Shown one piece after another: positions 47,094 through 59,527 of a stretch of 64,000 nt of DNA. Positions within the stretch are counted from its first letter, which is position 1. Each line of letters starts with the position of its first letter. Under the pieces are notes generated by a model that ran no database searches, was not told the DNA's origin, and saw nothing but the letters and a program-made list of their open reading frames with translations. The stretch is from Cryptomeria japonica (taxonomy: Eukaryota; Streptophyta; Pinopsida; Cupressales; Cupressaceae), in contig NC_081406.1 in the NCBI RefSeq assembly GCF_030272615.1, positions 172,802,861 through 172,866,860 on the forward strand, written 5' to 3'. The position numbers and the translations under genes were made by a program.

Positions 47094-47186
47094 AAATATG
47101 ACTGCCAATTGAGAATGCAGAAGAACAAATCAAGCACCCTTAATGGTCAAATGGTGCAGAAATGGGGAGCGGATCAATGTGGTAAG
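47094..47186 (+). other. exon-like segment, second copy
   Basis: Repeats 43,415-43,503 at a 3,679-bp offset, followed by matching downstream sequence to about 47,345 (TTTTTTAGGATAATATACA, CTGTAC-AAAGG). Ends GATCAATGTG/GTAAGC. Upstream sequence differs, so the duplication breakpoint lies just before AAATATGACTGCC. Confidence 0.5.
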
Positions 47187-47389
47187 CTTTTCAATATTTT
47201 TTAGGATAATATACAAATAAAATATTATTACCTGACATAATTTATTCCTATACTCTCACCTGTACCAAAGGAGAAAAATTGTCTTTTGTGAGCATAAATT
47301 TGCACGGTTTTCCTTCTTTATTTATGTGATTTGTGTATATCAAAATGTTATTTCATTCTTTGAACTCTAATGAATGTTACAAGTAGCAT

Positions 47390-48105
47390 AGTACAATTTT
47401 CTCTATTTCTTAATATTTTTATTAAATTTGTCTTTCTTAATATTTTATTTCATTTTCTCTATTTGTATCTCTTAATATTTTTATTTTCTTTCTCTCTCCC
47501 ATTTTCATCCCTTGTAATTTTTTATGTTTTTCTTTGTATGCTTAGTATCATTTAATCTTCATATTCGTCTATTATCTCTTTTTCTGTATTAGTTAATCTA
47601 TTTATTTTTGTTTCTAATATTTTTAATCTTCTTTTCTATTATTTTAGTAGTGCTCTCTCTCTTTCATGAATTTATTCATTATTAAATTCTTGACCTTTCA
47701 TTTCTTTCATTTGCATTTTGTCTTAATTCTTTAGTACCTTTTTTTTTTACTTTTTTCACTTCCTCTTTATATACCTATTTCTTTCTTTCTATTACTTTTT
47801 TCACTTCCTCTTTATATACCTATTTCTTTCTTTCTATTACTCTCTATATGTCTTTTTTAACTTATTTATATTTCTCTATCTTATCTGGCTTCTTTTAGTG
47901 AACTCAATTTATGATAATGTTTCTTTTATCTGAGATTTTCTCTTTGTCACTATCTTTCCCCTCTTTCCTTCGTCTCTTGATTCCTTTAATTTTTATTGTT
48001 AGCTTGTTTCTCTCTTTCTGTTTAGTATTGTACTTTTCTTTAACTGATCCTTTTCCTTTATTTATATTTATTTCGAAATGTTCTTGTATTTCTTTCTATG
48101 AATAG
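47390..48105. repeat. polypyrimidine-rich tract, second
   Basis: T/C-rich low-complexity sequence with a near-exact repeat of ACTTTTTTCACTTCCTCTTT about 56 bp apart at 47,750-47,840. No gene. Confidence 0.75.
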
Positions 48106-50039
48106 CAGTCCTCTTGCCATGAGCACTCTCAAACTTATCTCTATTGATGAAGAAACCACCGTGCTTTCATTTTGTCTTTTCTACTGAAAAATATTCATTA
48201 GTTCGCAATCTATAGAAAGATTCCTTGAACTATATATGTCATCACTTAGTACATCATAAAGATTTTCTTCGTCACTTTATAAATGTGCAATCTTTTCGTT
48301 AATTTTCCTAAAATGGTTACAAAGGGAAAAGTTTTTGATAGTTATATTAGATTGAAAAAGTCTCTCGTGTAAGTTGGGCCTGTAACACAAACACTAAGAA
48401 ATTCTCTGAAATGATAAACATGTTTGCGGAAGAATAGAGTGAATTAGTGTAGATTTGCATATAAACATCTGCTTTTAACTTTATCACATCTCCATCTGAT
48501 ATATTTGGATTAACTCTTCTCGAGATAACTATAAAACTGATTTTGTTTAAAAAATGATTATTTGCCAATCTCTGTATCCTTCTCTACGGTTAAAGTGTGC
48601 TTGGCAAGACTTTTAATATTTCAACTTTCTCGACATGCATAAGAATAACACAAGTAATGCATATATTTCTTGTGCGGTCAATTTCTCTTCCAGTTCGTAT
48701 GAATCATAAATAATCCATAACCAATCCTTTACTTTACTTTGAGAAACCATTTTTAGATTATGGTGCTATATTGATAATAATTGCTGACTTCATAAATTCC
48801 ACGATACACCATTGTATGATTAAAAAAATTAGCAAAATTTGTGTAAAAATTATCCCCCTAAGAAGCATTCTTTTTTGCTTGAAGAAATTCTTAAATAATT
48901 TGGAGTATCCTCAGCAGAATTGTCAAACAAAATTTGGAGTATCCTGAGCAGAATTGTATAATAAACCTAGTGCATGATAAAAACTAGTGTTTTTATATTC
49001 TTCAAAGGCTTTGGACATCATTGTATAATTTCTTGGTCATCCCCACCTTAATAAGCAATCCCAAAAGGTGTCTCCCTTCCTATTTGGACTATTTCTAGCT
49101 CTAAGATTTAATTGTGTTTAATATTTGCCAACTCAGCTACTGATACTGTTTGCTACTAATTAACAGTCAGCCCATTTCAAAAGCAAACTCTAGATGTATC
49201 TCTTGGAGTTAGTAGAGCTATTGCAACTATCATAGGATCCTTTCAATCAATTTATTCCTTAATAGATTTTAATTGATCTTGATCAACAACACATGTAGTT
49301 GAACATACCATAGATATGGTTTATTTAGCAACGTTTACATTAATAGAATTTTATGATCAATTAGTTTATTCACGTTGAAAGGCAATGCGTGCAAGTCAAC
49401 GTTCATAGCACTTAGGACACCTAATATCTTCAAGGTTTTTTACCAATCAGAACACATTTATTGTTTAAGCCTCTATATTTTGAATATAAATTTTCCACTG
49501 TATTGTCAATTAAAATATCTGACAAAAACCCTTATTTATCTATTATGTCTAGATGGAGGGACGTTCATGCCTTGTTTGGAGGGCATCCTTTTAACATAGG
49601 TCCTGAGGATACCAAGAAAGATTGTTCAAAGTATCGAAGTCTTTCCAGCAAATCCATTTTATGCATATTCGTCAAACACATTTCTTAAAGGCAATTTGTA
49701 AAATGTCCGACGACTTGTCCTTGTTTGTAGATTTTGAAACATTGGCCTTATGTACAAATCCTGCGTCAATGCAATTCCTCAACAGTTAGTGGCACACACC
49801 CAACCACAACCAACGTTTGCACATTTAACAATAGTGCATCACTAACTCCTATGTGGGCATCCCATCCAACAATACGCACACATTAAATTACAACTAATTT
49901 AAAAGAATTTTAAATTGCAACTCTGGTTATTTAGAATGTTGACACTATAATTGAAGGTTAGAAACATGCACAACACGATGGGTATTTATTTCCTTGTCGA
50001 ACATAATCAAACTTAGATAAAAGAAAAAAGGAAAATAAC
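48106..50039. other. non-coding stretch, nothing recognised
   Basis: Short ORFs of 73-75 aa without family resemblance. A 20-bp phrase TTTGGAGTATCCT-AGCAGAA occurs twice within 50 bp near 48,900-48,950. No element ends or RNA genes could be supported. Confidence 0.5.
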
Positions 50040-53000
50040 GATAAATCTCAACTCAGGCTAGAGCAAACCACAACATGATGGTGGTATTGCAGAGATGTCA
50101 AATCTCATTTTGTTTCTTAAATGTGGTACACCAAAGTCATGAAAATGTCTCTCTAGGAATTTGTTTAGAGCTTCCCCTCTGCAATAGTCTTCTTTACAAT
50201 AAAAATGCTTTGCATTTATAGGCTTTAGAAGATAATTACTTTGCAACCACTTAGCCTAACCAACTTTAGTTACCCAATTAAAATAACTATCTTAGTGACC
50301 ACATCGAATAACTACCCTTTAGAAACAATATAGGATTTACCTATTTTACAAAAACTAAGTCCAAATTCTAACTTATCTTGCTGAGGTAGTTAGCAATATT
50401 CACCCTCTTTGGCTTTGATACTCTTGAGGATCTTCTTGGAAGCAACCATTGTCTCAACTTATCCTCTTTGTTGTATAGGATGAATGGATATACTTTTCAC
50501 ATACGTGAGCATAAGACGGTGCATAGCAGATGGCAAGATATTAAAAGTCATATCTTCTTCAATCAAAACCTACTTAACCTGCAAGTTCCAGTTATGAAGT
50601 TGAAATCCGATGCAATATTCAAATCTGATAATCCTCTATTGAGAGCCTTGCATAGTGAGTTTCATCTCTCAAATACTTTCTAAAGCTTCATGTACATCAC
50701 TTGTAGTTGTGCCTTGATCTATCTCCATCTGAAGCTTGTCGTAATGTCAAGCATTCCACAATCACTAAATGTTGAACGTTTATTTTGTTGTCGAAGTTCA
50801 AAGTTTCACTGCATTCTTATTCATTATACACTTGTTCTATATGACAACATGTAGCCAAAACATGAGTAAAGATGATGCTAATATCCTTCAACCCCATTGT
50901 GATGACACAAGCTCGATCATGTAGAAATACCATACTCGATGAATGAAAATAATAGAAAACATCTTTAGTCGTAATGAAAAGACTTCCTTTATTCTTGAAT
51001 GCTTTGACCACACTAGAAGAGATAACAAGCCTACGTTCAAACAACAACGAAACTTGCCCATCAGGCTCCTCAACTTCCAAGTAAGGCGTTGGTAGAAAAA
51101 CTTTACCCATTGAATTTTCCATGGAATACATTTAAGATCTCTTTCACCTTGAAGTGGAAGAATTCAAATTTCATGAATCATAAAGATCTTTATCATTGTC
51201 TAAACAAAATTGAGTAAAGTACACTTCATTGTACTCAATAGCTTTCAATACAACGACATAGAACGAAAACTTGCTTCTATTACACTACCGTGAATCTCAA
51301 TCTCCTTGCAACTAGCTACCAAATTGTGTTTGTTTCAAAGTTTCTAAACCTTTTTCGATGTACCATTTTTTGCAAATCTTGTATTCATTCCATTCAATGA
51401 GGTAGCCTTTCTTTAAGACATTCTGTCAAAACTTTTGCTTGAAAATTCCTAAAACCATTTCAACAAGCCATTATTGTTAATAACCTACCATCATTGCCAT
51501 TTGTGAAATCGATGCCATTAAAGTACTCTATCGATTAATTTACCCTTGCCTCCACGTTTTGCATATTAGCACGGGCAACTCACTAACCCAATCCATATTT
51601 ATATATGACCTACAGGCACCAAGTAAACATGTCTGTGCAGCCACCGTAGAACTAACTCACATCTTAATAATATGGTTTAATACATTCTCAAGATAGCTAT
51701 AATTGCCATGAGGGTCACCATGACCACTTAGTGATAAGGGCTATTTGCATGATTGAAAGAGGTGCATCTGCATAGCTGTGTGCATAATATAGACATTCAA
51801 AATTTAAAGATAATCATGGACCTTTTTGTTTAGGAGATACTCAAGACAAGGGTTTTAGTGCAAAAGTATAAAATTTGAGAAGTTCAAATATGGTGCCAAC
51901 AATCCCACATCTTAGAATTTGGACGTTGAAATCTAAAACTTGGTCTTGAGTCTAAGGATTCAAGATATAGATTTATAGGTCTAAGATCGATGGTGCAAAT
52001 TAGATGTTCTAGGAGTCATATATTTGTGGTATGGGGACCCAATATGTTATTTTCAGGATCCATATTCTTGGGTCTTAAGGTTCAAGTTATAGATTTCTTG
52101 GTAGAGGATCTAAGGTGCAATGTTGTTGGTCTAAGAGTCCATTGACTCTATGTAGTGTTTAATATCTAATGTTTAGGGTCCATGGTCTTTGATCTAGGAT
52201 GCAAGGGCTATGGTCCAAGTTTTAGGTTTCAATGGCCAAATTCTAAGATGTAGGATTGTTAACCCCATTTTTGAAGTTATCAAATTTTATAATTTTGCAA
52301 TAAAACCCTCGTTGTGTATCTCCTTAACAAAAGGGTCCCCAATCATATTCAAATTTTAAATGTTTTATTATTTTAGAACAAAATCATTCAATTGTATTAA
52401 GGAAACTTAAAGCTAGATTGTGCAACCTATGTTTAGGTCTTGGGACTTGTGTCCAATGATTGAAACCTACAACTAGATTGTGAATGTTGGACCTTTCTGG
52501 TAAACAGATTTTTCCCTACGAAAGATTCTTTGAAAGTGACCTTGTTTGGCTGAAGAGCATTGTCAACCGTGCCAATAGTAGGAGAGATTGTGGTGAAGCC
52601 AAAATCTTCTTGTGCGTTTGAGAGGGGCAGTTCTGTTGTAGGATGGGGATTTTTCCGATTTTTGTGTACTTTTAACCTGAAAGTACATAAAGTATAGAGA
52701 ACTAAACTAAAGAAAGGTGAATAATACAAATCCCAACTGCAGACATATGAATACCAACTGAGATTTTACTAAGGATGACAGAATACAAGGGTGTTTTTAT
52801 CACAAAATAAGTCTTAGTATGTAATGTTGATGAAAGAAAGAAAACATATTTTGACATACGAAGAGAGAAGTTACCTAGGCACATTCAAACGAAGATACTA
52901 CGTTATGATTGTGCTCCATCAATTACATATATATTTGAATTAAAAACTAATTGACAACACAAATACACAAAGAGGTTATGAATTTAACATACGACAAATT

Positions 53001-53079
53001 GATAACAATAACTCATCAGCACATTCAAGACATATGAACGAAATGCATTCTTTTTTATCCATTTGAAAATATACAAATT
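50040..53079 (-). repeat. ~3-kb unit, copy 1 of 3, with unrecognised ORFs
   Basis: First of three diverged direct repeats. Landmarks: GAAAATGTCTCTCTAGGAAT (50,140), GAGGATCTTCTTGGA (50,425), a minus-strand ORF at 50,817-51,131 with KGSLFITTKDVFYYFHSSSM, the GGTCTAAG-type low-complexity part (51,835-52,340), and a minus-strand ORF at 52,433-52,729 with ELPLSNAQEDFGF and NKVTFKESFVGKNLFT. The minus strand carries the better-conserved frames, so the ancestor probably was a minus-strand coding element. The last ORF vaguely recalls a retroelement ORF1 start. Not identified. Confidence 0.6.
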
Positions 53080-56000
53080 CAAAATATCTTAGGTACAATG
53101 TGTGAACACCGAAGTCATGAAAATGTCTCTCTAGGAATTTCTCTAGAGTTTCCCCTCTGCAAGAGTCTCCTTTACAAAAAAAATGCCTTCCATTTATAAG
53201 TTTTAGAAGATAAGTACTTTATAAACACTTAGCCTAACCAACTCCAGGTACCCTCTTAGGATAAATATCTCAGTGACCGCATCAAATAACTACCCTCTAG
53301 AAAGAAGATAGGATTTACCTAACTTTCACAAAAATTAAGCCCAAATTCTAACTTTTCTTGTTGAGGTAGTTTGTAATGTTCACCCACTTTGCCTTCCATA
53401 CTCTTGAGGATCTTCTTGGAACAGACCATTGTCTCAACTTGTCCTCTTTGTTGCATAGGATAAACAGATACACTTTTCACATAGTTGAGCACAAGACAGT
53501 GTATGGTAGATGGCAAGTTATTCAGAGTCATATCTTCTTCAATCAAACCCTCCTTAACCTGCACGTTCTAGTTAAAAAGTTGAGTCTTATGCAATATTCA
53601 AATCTGGTAAATCTCTATCGAGAACCTTGCATAGTGAGTTTCATCTCTCAAATAATTTCTAAAGCTTTGCATACATCCGTTAGGGTTGTGCCATGATATA
53701 TCTCCATCTGAATCTTGCCTTAATGTGAAGAATTCCACAGTCACTGAATGTTGAATGTTCATTTTGTTGACGAAGTTCAAGGTTTCGTTGCATTGTTATT
53801 CTTTGTACAATTGTTCCATATGACAACGTGCAGTCGAAACATGAATAAAGATGATGCTAATATCCTTCAACTCTGTTGTGATGACCCAAGCTCAGTCATC
53901 TAGAAACACCATACTCAATGAATGAAAATAATAGAAAACATCTTTAGTCGTAACGAAAATTCTTCCTTTATTTTCGAATGCTTGGACCCACACTAGAAGA
54001 GACAACAAGCCCAGGTTGAAAGTACAACGGAACCTGCTCATCAGGGTCCTCAACTTCCAGGTATGGGGTTGGTAGAGAAACTTTCCCGATTGACTTTTCC
54101 ATGGAACACATTTAAGATGTCTGTCACAATAAAGTAGAAAGCACACTTATTGTGTTCAATTGCTTTCCAATCAAAGACATCGAACGACTGACTGCTGCTA
54201 ACTACACTACCACGAATCTCCATCTGCTTGCAACGATTGCTTTCCAATCAAAGACATCGAACGACTGACTGCTGCTAACTACACTACCACGAATCTCCAT
54301 CTGCTTGCAACGAGCTGCCAAATTGCATTTGTTTCAAAGCTTGTAAACCTTTTTTGACGTACCATTTTTTGCAAATCTTGTAGTCATGTCGTCCAATGTG
54401 GTAGCATTTCTTTAAGATGTTATGTCAACACTTTTTGTTGTTTCAAACAGATCGCAAGCATTGTTTTGTGCATTTTTCCTCAAGGTGCACATGGGAACAC
54501 TTTTCTTCTCCATGAAAGCTTCTAATTGCGTGTGGCCAAAGAGAAGTGGCAAAGTTTGTGGAATTTGAATTTACGTTTGCCAGCCGCATTTGCTTGAAAG
54601 TTTCTAAAAGTTTAACAACGAATCCATTCTGTCACCCTCTGTAATTAGTACATTGCATGAGATGAGATTTTGCCCAACGGTTCACTTGCCTTATTTCTAC
54701 TTCCAGATGTTTTTGAGAAACAATTCTGGTGTTGTCTTTTCTTCCACATTGGTTTTAAGACTTCTGCTCGGCTGCCCACTTGCTGAGAAATAACATTCTT
54801 TTGGTATAAATTTGTCAAGGAGTTTGCAATCTTTAAGAATTTGGATTTAAACCAACTAGTTGCATTTGCTTTGAAAATTCCTAAAACCTTTTGAACGAGC
54901 CATTATTGTTCATAACTTACCATTATTTCATTTTGTGAGGTCAATGTTATTAAAGTGCTCTATCAATTAGCTTACCCACCCCTCCACGTTTTGCATGTTA
55001 GCACAGGCAACTCAATAATTCAGTCCATATTCATATATGACCTACATGCAGCAAGTAAACACGTCTACGGAACCACCATGGGCTTAACTCACATCTTAAT
55101 AATATAGTTTAGGGCGTTCTCAAGATAGCTATAATAGCTATAAGGTCACCATGCACGCCTAGTGATAAGGGGTATTCACATGTTTGAAAGAGCTACATTT
55201 GCATAGTTGTGTGCATAATATAGATATTCAAAATTTGAAGAAGGATTTTAGTGCAAAAGTTAAAAAATTGACAAGTTCCAATATGGGTCACATTTTAGAA
55301 TTTGGATGTTGAAATCTAAAACATGGTCTTGTGTCTAGGGTTCCAAATACAGATTTCTTGGTCAAGGATCGATGTTGCAAAGTAGATGATCTAGGAGTCA
55401 AATATCTGTAGTATGGGGTCCAATATGTTATTCTCATGATCCATTGTCTTGGGTCTAACGGTTCATGTTATAGCATATTTGGTCTAGTAACTAAGGTGTA
55501 AGGTCGTTGGTCTAGGATCTAAGGTGTAAGGTCATTGGTCTAAGAGTCCATTGCCTCTAGGGTAGGGTTCAATATCTAATGTTTAGGGTCCATGGTCTTT
55601 GATCTATGTTGGAAGGGCTATAGTCCAAGTTTTAGGTTTCAATCTCCAAATCCTAAGTTGCTGGATTGTTAGCCCCATTTTTGAACTTGTCAAATTTTAT
55701 ACTTTTGCATTAAAACCTTTGTGTTGTGTATCTCCTTAACAAAAGGGTCCCCAATCATATTCAAATTTTGAATATTTTATTATTTTATAACAAAATCATT
55801 CTATTGTATTAGGAAAATCTAAAACTAGATTTTGCAACTTCTGTTTATGTCTTGGGTCTTGTGTCTAAGGGTTGAAATCTAAAACTAGACTGTGAATGTT
55901 GGACCCTTTTGGTAAACAAATTTTTCGCTACAAATGTTTCTCTGAAACTGATCTTGTTTGCTCGAAGGCCAGTGACAACCATGCCAACAATAGGAGAGAT

Positions 56001-56189
56001 AGTCTTCTTGTGCATTTGAGAGGGGCAGCTCTCTTATATGATGGGGCTTTTTAAGATTTTTTTGCACTTTTAACTTGAAAGTACAGGAAGGAGAGAGAAC
56101 TAAACTAAAGTAAGGTGAATAATAGAAATCCCAACTGTAGACATACAAATACCATCTAAGATTTCACAAAGGATGACAGAATACAAAGA
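53080..56189 (-). repeat. ~3-kb unit, copy 2 of 3
   Basis: Same landmarks as copy 1 at an offset of about 2.98 kb: GAGGATCTTCTTGGA at 53,404, minus-strand ORF 53,892-54,146 (KGRIFVTTKDVFYYFHSLSM), ORF 53,319-53,564 (MTLNNLPSTIHCLVLNYVKS) and 55,885-56,148 (ELPLSNAQED). It includes about 430 bp (54,430-54,860) absent from copy 1 and a perfect 77-bp tandem duplication. Stops and shifts are in different places from the other copies. Confidence 0.6.
54159..54312. repeat. perfect 77-bp tandem duplication
   Basis: 54,159-54,235 and 54,236-54,312 are identical, base for base (starting ATTGCTTTCCAATCAAAGAC). Copies 1 and 3 of the unit have this segment once. Complete identity in otherwise decayed sequence points to a recent event, or to an assembly artefact. 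Confidence 0.95.
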
Positions 56190-57476
56190 GGTTTTTAGTA
56201 GAAGATAACTACTTTGTAACCACTTAGTCTAACCAGCCATAAGTATCCGCTTATGATAATTATGTTAGTGACCACATCGAATAACTACCCTTTAGAAACA
56301 AGATAGGATTTACCTAACTTTTAAAAAATTAAGACCAAATTCTAACTTATCTTGCTGAGGTAGTTTGCAATGTTCACCCACTTTGCCTTCGATACTCGAG
56401 GATCTTCTTGGAACCGACCATCTTCTCAACTTGTCCTCTTTGTTGGATAGTATGAATGGATACAGTTTTCACATACATGAGAACAAGATCATGAATGGTA
56501 GATGGCAAGATATTCAAAGTCACATCTTCTTCAATCAAAACCTCCTTAACCTGAACGTTCTACTTAAGAAGTTGAAATCCAATGCAATATTCAAATTTGA
56601 TAAACCTCTATTGAGAACCTTGCATAGTGACTTTCATTTCTCAAATAATTACTAAAGCTTCACGTATATCACTTTTAGTTGTGCCATGATCTATCTCCAT
56701 CTAAATCTTTCCTTAATGTGAAGAATTCCAGAGTCATTGAATGTTGAATGTTCATTTTGTTGACGCAGTTCAAGGTTTCATTGCATTATTATTCATTATA
56801 CACTTGTTCCATATCATAACTTGCAGCCAAAACATCAAAAAAGATGATGAAAATATCCTTCAACTCTTTTGCGATGACCAAAGCTCGATCATCTGGAAAC
56901 ACCATACTCGATGAATGAAAATAATAGGAAACATCGTTAGTCGTAATGAAAAAGTCTTTCTTTATTCTTGAATGCTTGGACGACACTAGAAGAGACAACA
57001 ATGCTTTGTTCAAACAAGAACGGAACTTGCCCATCAGGGTCCTCAACTTTCTGGTAAGGTGTTGGTATAAATACTTTCCCCATTGAATTTTCCATGGAAC
57101 ACATTTAAGATCTTTGTCACCATTAACTAGAATAATTCACATTTCTTGAATCATAAAGATCTTTATCATGTCTAAACAAACTTGAGGAAATCACACTTCA
57201 TTGTGTTCAATTGCTTTCCATACAAGCCTGGTTCTAACTACACTACCGTGAATCTCCATCTTCTTGCATCAAGCTGCCAAATTGCATTTGTTTCAAAATT
57301 TCTAAACCTTTTATTGACTTACCATTCACCACAAATCTTGTAGTCATTCCATTTAATGAGGTAGCATTTCTTTAAGATGTTCTTTCACCACTTTTGCTGT
57401 TTCAAACAGATTGCAAGCTTTGTTTTGTGCATTTTTCCTTAGGTGCTGCATGGCTCTAATTTTCGTCTGGCCAGAG
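56190..57476 (-). repeat. ~3-kb unit, copy 3 of 3, truncated
   Basis: Matches the first ~1.3 kb of copies 1 and 2 (GGATCTTCTTGGA at 56,399; minus-strand ORF 56,789-57,046 with KKDFFITTNDVSYYFHSSSM). It stops at the start of the next LTR at 57,477, so the rest was lost or lies beyond the LTR insertion. It is not seen again in this window. Confidence 0.6.
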
Positions 57477-58490
57477 TGTAATATCCCATCCCTGAACTAA
57501 CATTAGAAAAGAAATCATAATAAAATTAAAAATATAAGAGAGAAAGAAAATAATAAATAAATAAAAAATATATATATATATATTATAATATAAATATATA
57601 TATATATATATTAATAATAATATAAATAAATAATTAACAATAAAATATAATATTTAGACAATGAAAATAAACGAGTTCGAGATTATTAGTTAAATACAAC
57701 TCTCGGCTCTACTACCATTGTGAGCATGAAGAATAAAAAGGATGTTTCGGATAAACATTACGTGGGCACTATAGTTCAAGACAAATACCTATTCAACACC
57801 AGGTCTAGCACTGAGAAGTGTTGAGTCTGCAAATTGATCATGATCCGTGGGAATCCAGATCATACATCGGGCCATGGAACCCATATTATCAGTAAGGTTG
57901 TAAGTCGGGGATTGAAACAATACTTGCGATATATGGAGATACAATAGACTTTGCTTTGTCTTTGACAGGCAATGTCCAGTCATCAAAATTTGAAGCATTA
58001 AGCACCATCATCCAACAAACTATCAATCATAGTGTTGAGCCACGCCAATAATATCATCGCCAATCATATTGTTGTTCATAATCATCTAAGTATGATGCAA
58101 AGGAATTTTGTCAGATCATTATTCTCACATGGTCTTGTTCAATCATAATTTGCTAAATATTGCTATAGGGAGCAGTTAACAAGAAATCATAAATACCTCT
58201 GCTAAGGGATGCAATCAGAATTAAAGACCAACAAGGGCGCTTAGGATTACATTCAGAATTAACTAATGACCATCGTGTATAGTGCGATACATGCAAATTC
58301 TTAATCAGTGTGGCATCGTTTAAGGGATATCAATAATCATGTATGTAATAATACGATTGACATAGAGGGGATGCGATCTGCCTATATGACAAAAGACGTG
58401 GCTCTTGGAGTATCCTCTCCCACCATATATAAAGAACATCCAACCCCTTGGGAAAGGGGGTATGGAAGGATATTAAGCAGATTCAAGGAA
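57477..58490 (+). mobile_element. partial LTR beginning TGTAATATCCC
   Basis: TGTAATATCCCATCCCTGAA has the style of a plant LTR 5' end. A good TATA box (CCATATATAAAG; 58,426-58,433) lies about 950 bp in, followed by the GGGAAAGGGGG stretch. The sequence is interrupted by the GAGTCG element at 58,497 and the solo LTR at 59,083, and may resume at 63,698. AT-only simple sequence at 57,560-57,640 is part of it. No second LTR or coding region is visible, so the call is tentative. Confidence 0.5.
58426..58433 (+). promoter_or_regulatory. candidate LTR TATA box
   Basis: TATATAAA inside the partial LTR, preceded by CTCTCCCACCA. Confidence 0.5.
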
Positions 58491-59082
58491 GGTTATCGGA
58501 CTCGCCATGACTCGCCCAAACTCGGCGAGTCACGAGCCGAGTGACCCTTGGCGAGGCCTGGGTGGCTCAGACTCGGACTCGGCGAGTCATGGCAAGTTTT
58601 GGCGAGTTTTGGCCTAGTCATGGATTAGACACTTTAGTAGGAAGGACCCAGGCTCCTCTGAGCCATAGACCTGTAGTTGTTTTACTTTTGATATATGTGT
58701 GGAACTGGAACATTTGAATTTTGATGTCATGGATTTCATATTCCATGAGTTTTGTAATATTTTTACATTTGACACTATTTATATATCTATGGTTATTGGT
58801 TGCTATTTCCTTCAGCTACAATTTGCGTTTATACTAATGTGATCGATGTATACTTGTGTATATGATCAAATTAACTTCTATTTGATGATGTTATTGTGTA
58901 TTTAAGGTTTGTTAAATAAAGGGTGCATGAAACAAGTTTTAAATCCTTAAAAATCGCTAAATTTCTTGGGTTTTCCACTTTGCCAAGTCCTGTCGAGTCC
59001 TGGCCGATCTGACTCCCGAGTCCCGAGTCGAGTCACCCTTGCCGAGTCCATGCCGAGTCTGAGTCCTGTTTCTATGGGTTAT
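58491..59082. mobile_element. GAGTCG-motif element flanked by GGTTAT
   Basis: A 580-bp segment (58,497-59,076) with dense GACTCG/CGAGTC words at both ends and plain AT-rich sequence between, flanked by GGTTAT on each side (58,491-58,496 and 59,077-59,082). Outer words partly match in inverted orientation (GGACTC...CTCGCCATG against GGACTC...CTCGGCATG), as terminal inverted repeats would. Best guess: a non-autonomous DNA transposon. Class and duplication length are uncertain because only 6 bp match. Confidence 0.5.
59078..59082. repeat. target-site duplication GTTAT, left copy
   Basis: Directly precedes the solo LTR; identical to 63,698-63,702. Confidence 0.88.
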
Positions 59083-59527
59083 TGTTGTGACGTTTTCACA
59101 CATCGCCCCATTGCAAATGGGGACCCATGTTTTTTTTGCTCGTTTTGCTCGTTTTCGCTTTGCTTTTTCTAGGGTTTTGTTAGTTTGTTAGTTGTCTGGA
59201 TTTAGGGCCAAGCCTTAGGGTTTTAAATTTTGTCTTTTCAGGCCAAAATCCAGTCGTTTTTGAGGGCTTTTGAGTTTCCTTTTCTAGAATGCAAATTTTG
59301 AATGAAATGAATTCGCCAGAATGGTCTAATTTTCAATTGGAATGTTGATGCAGAGCTTAAATTTGTCTAAGTGTTGATGATGAAACATGAATTTTGTCCA
59401 ATTGAGTAATTTTGACCAAATTTTGACTTTTTTGATTTTTGATCCTAGGCATCTCTAATGATTTGTTTTCGCCTTGTGAAGTGTTAAAATGTGTAAAATC
59501 ATGTTATTTTGGCTTGTAGGAGCAAAA

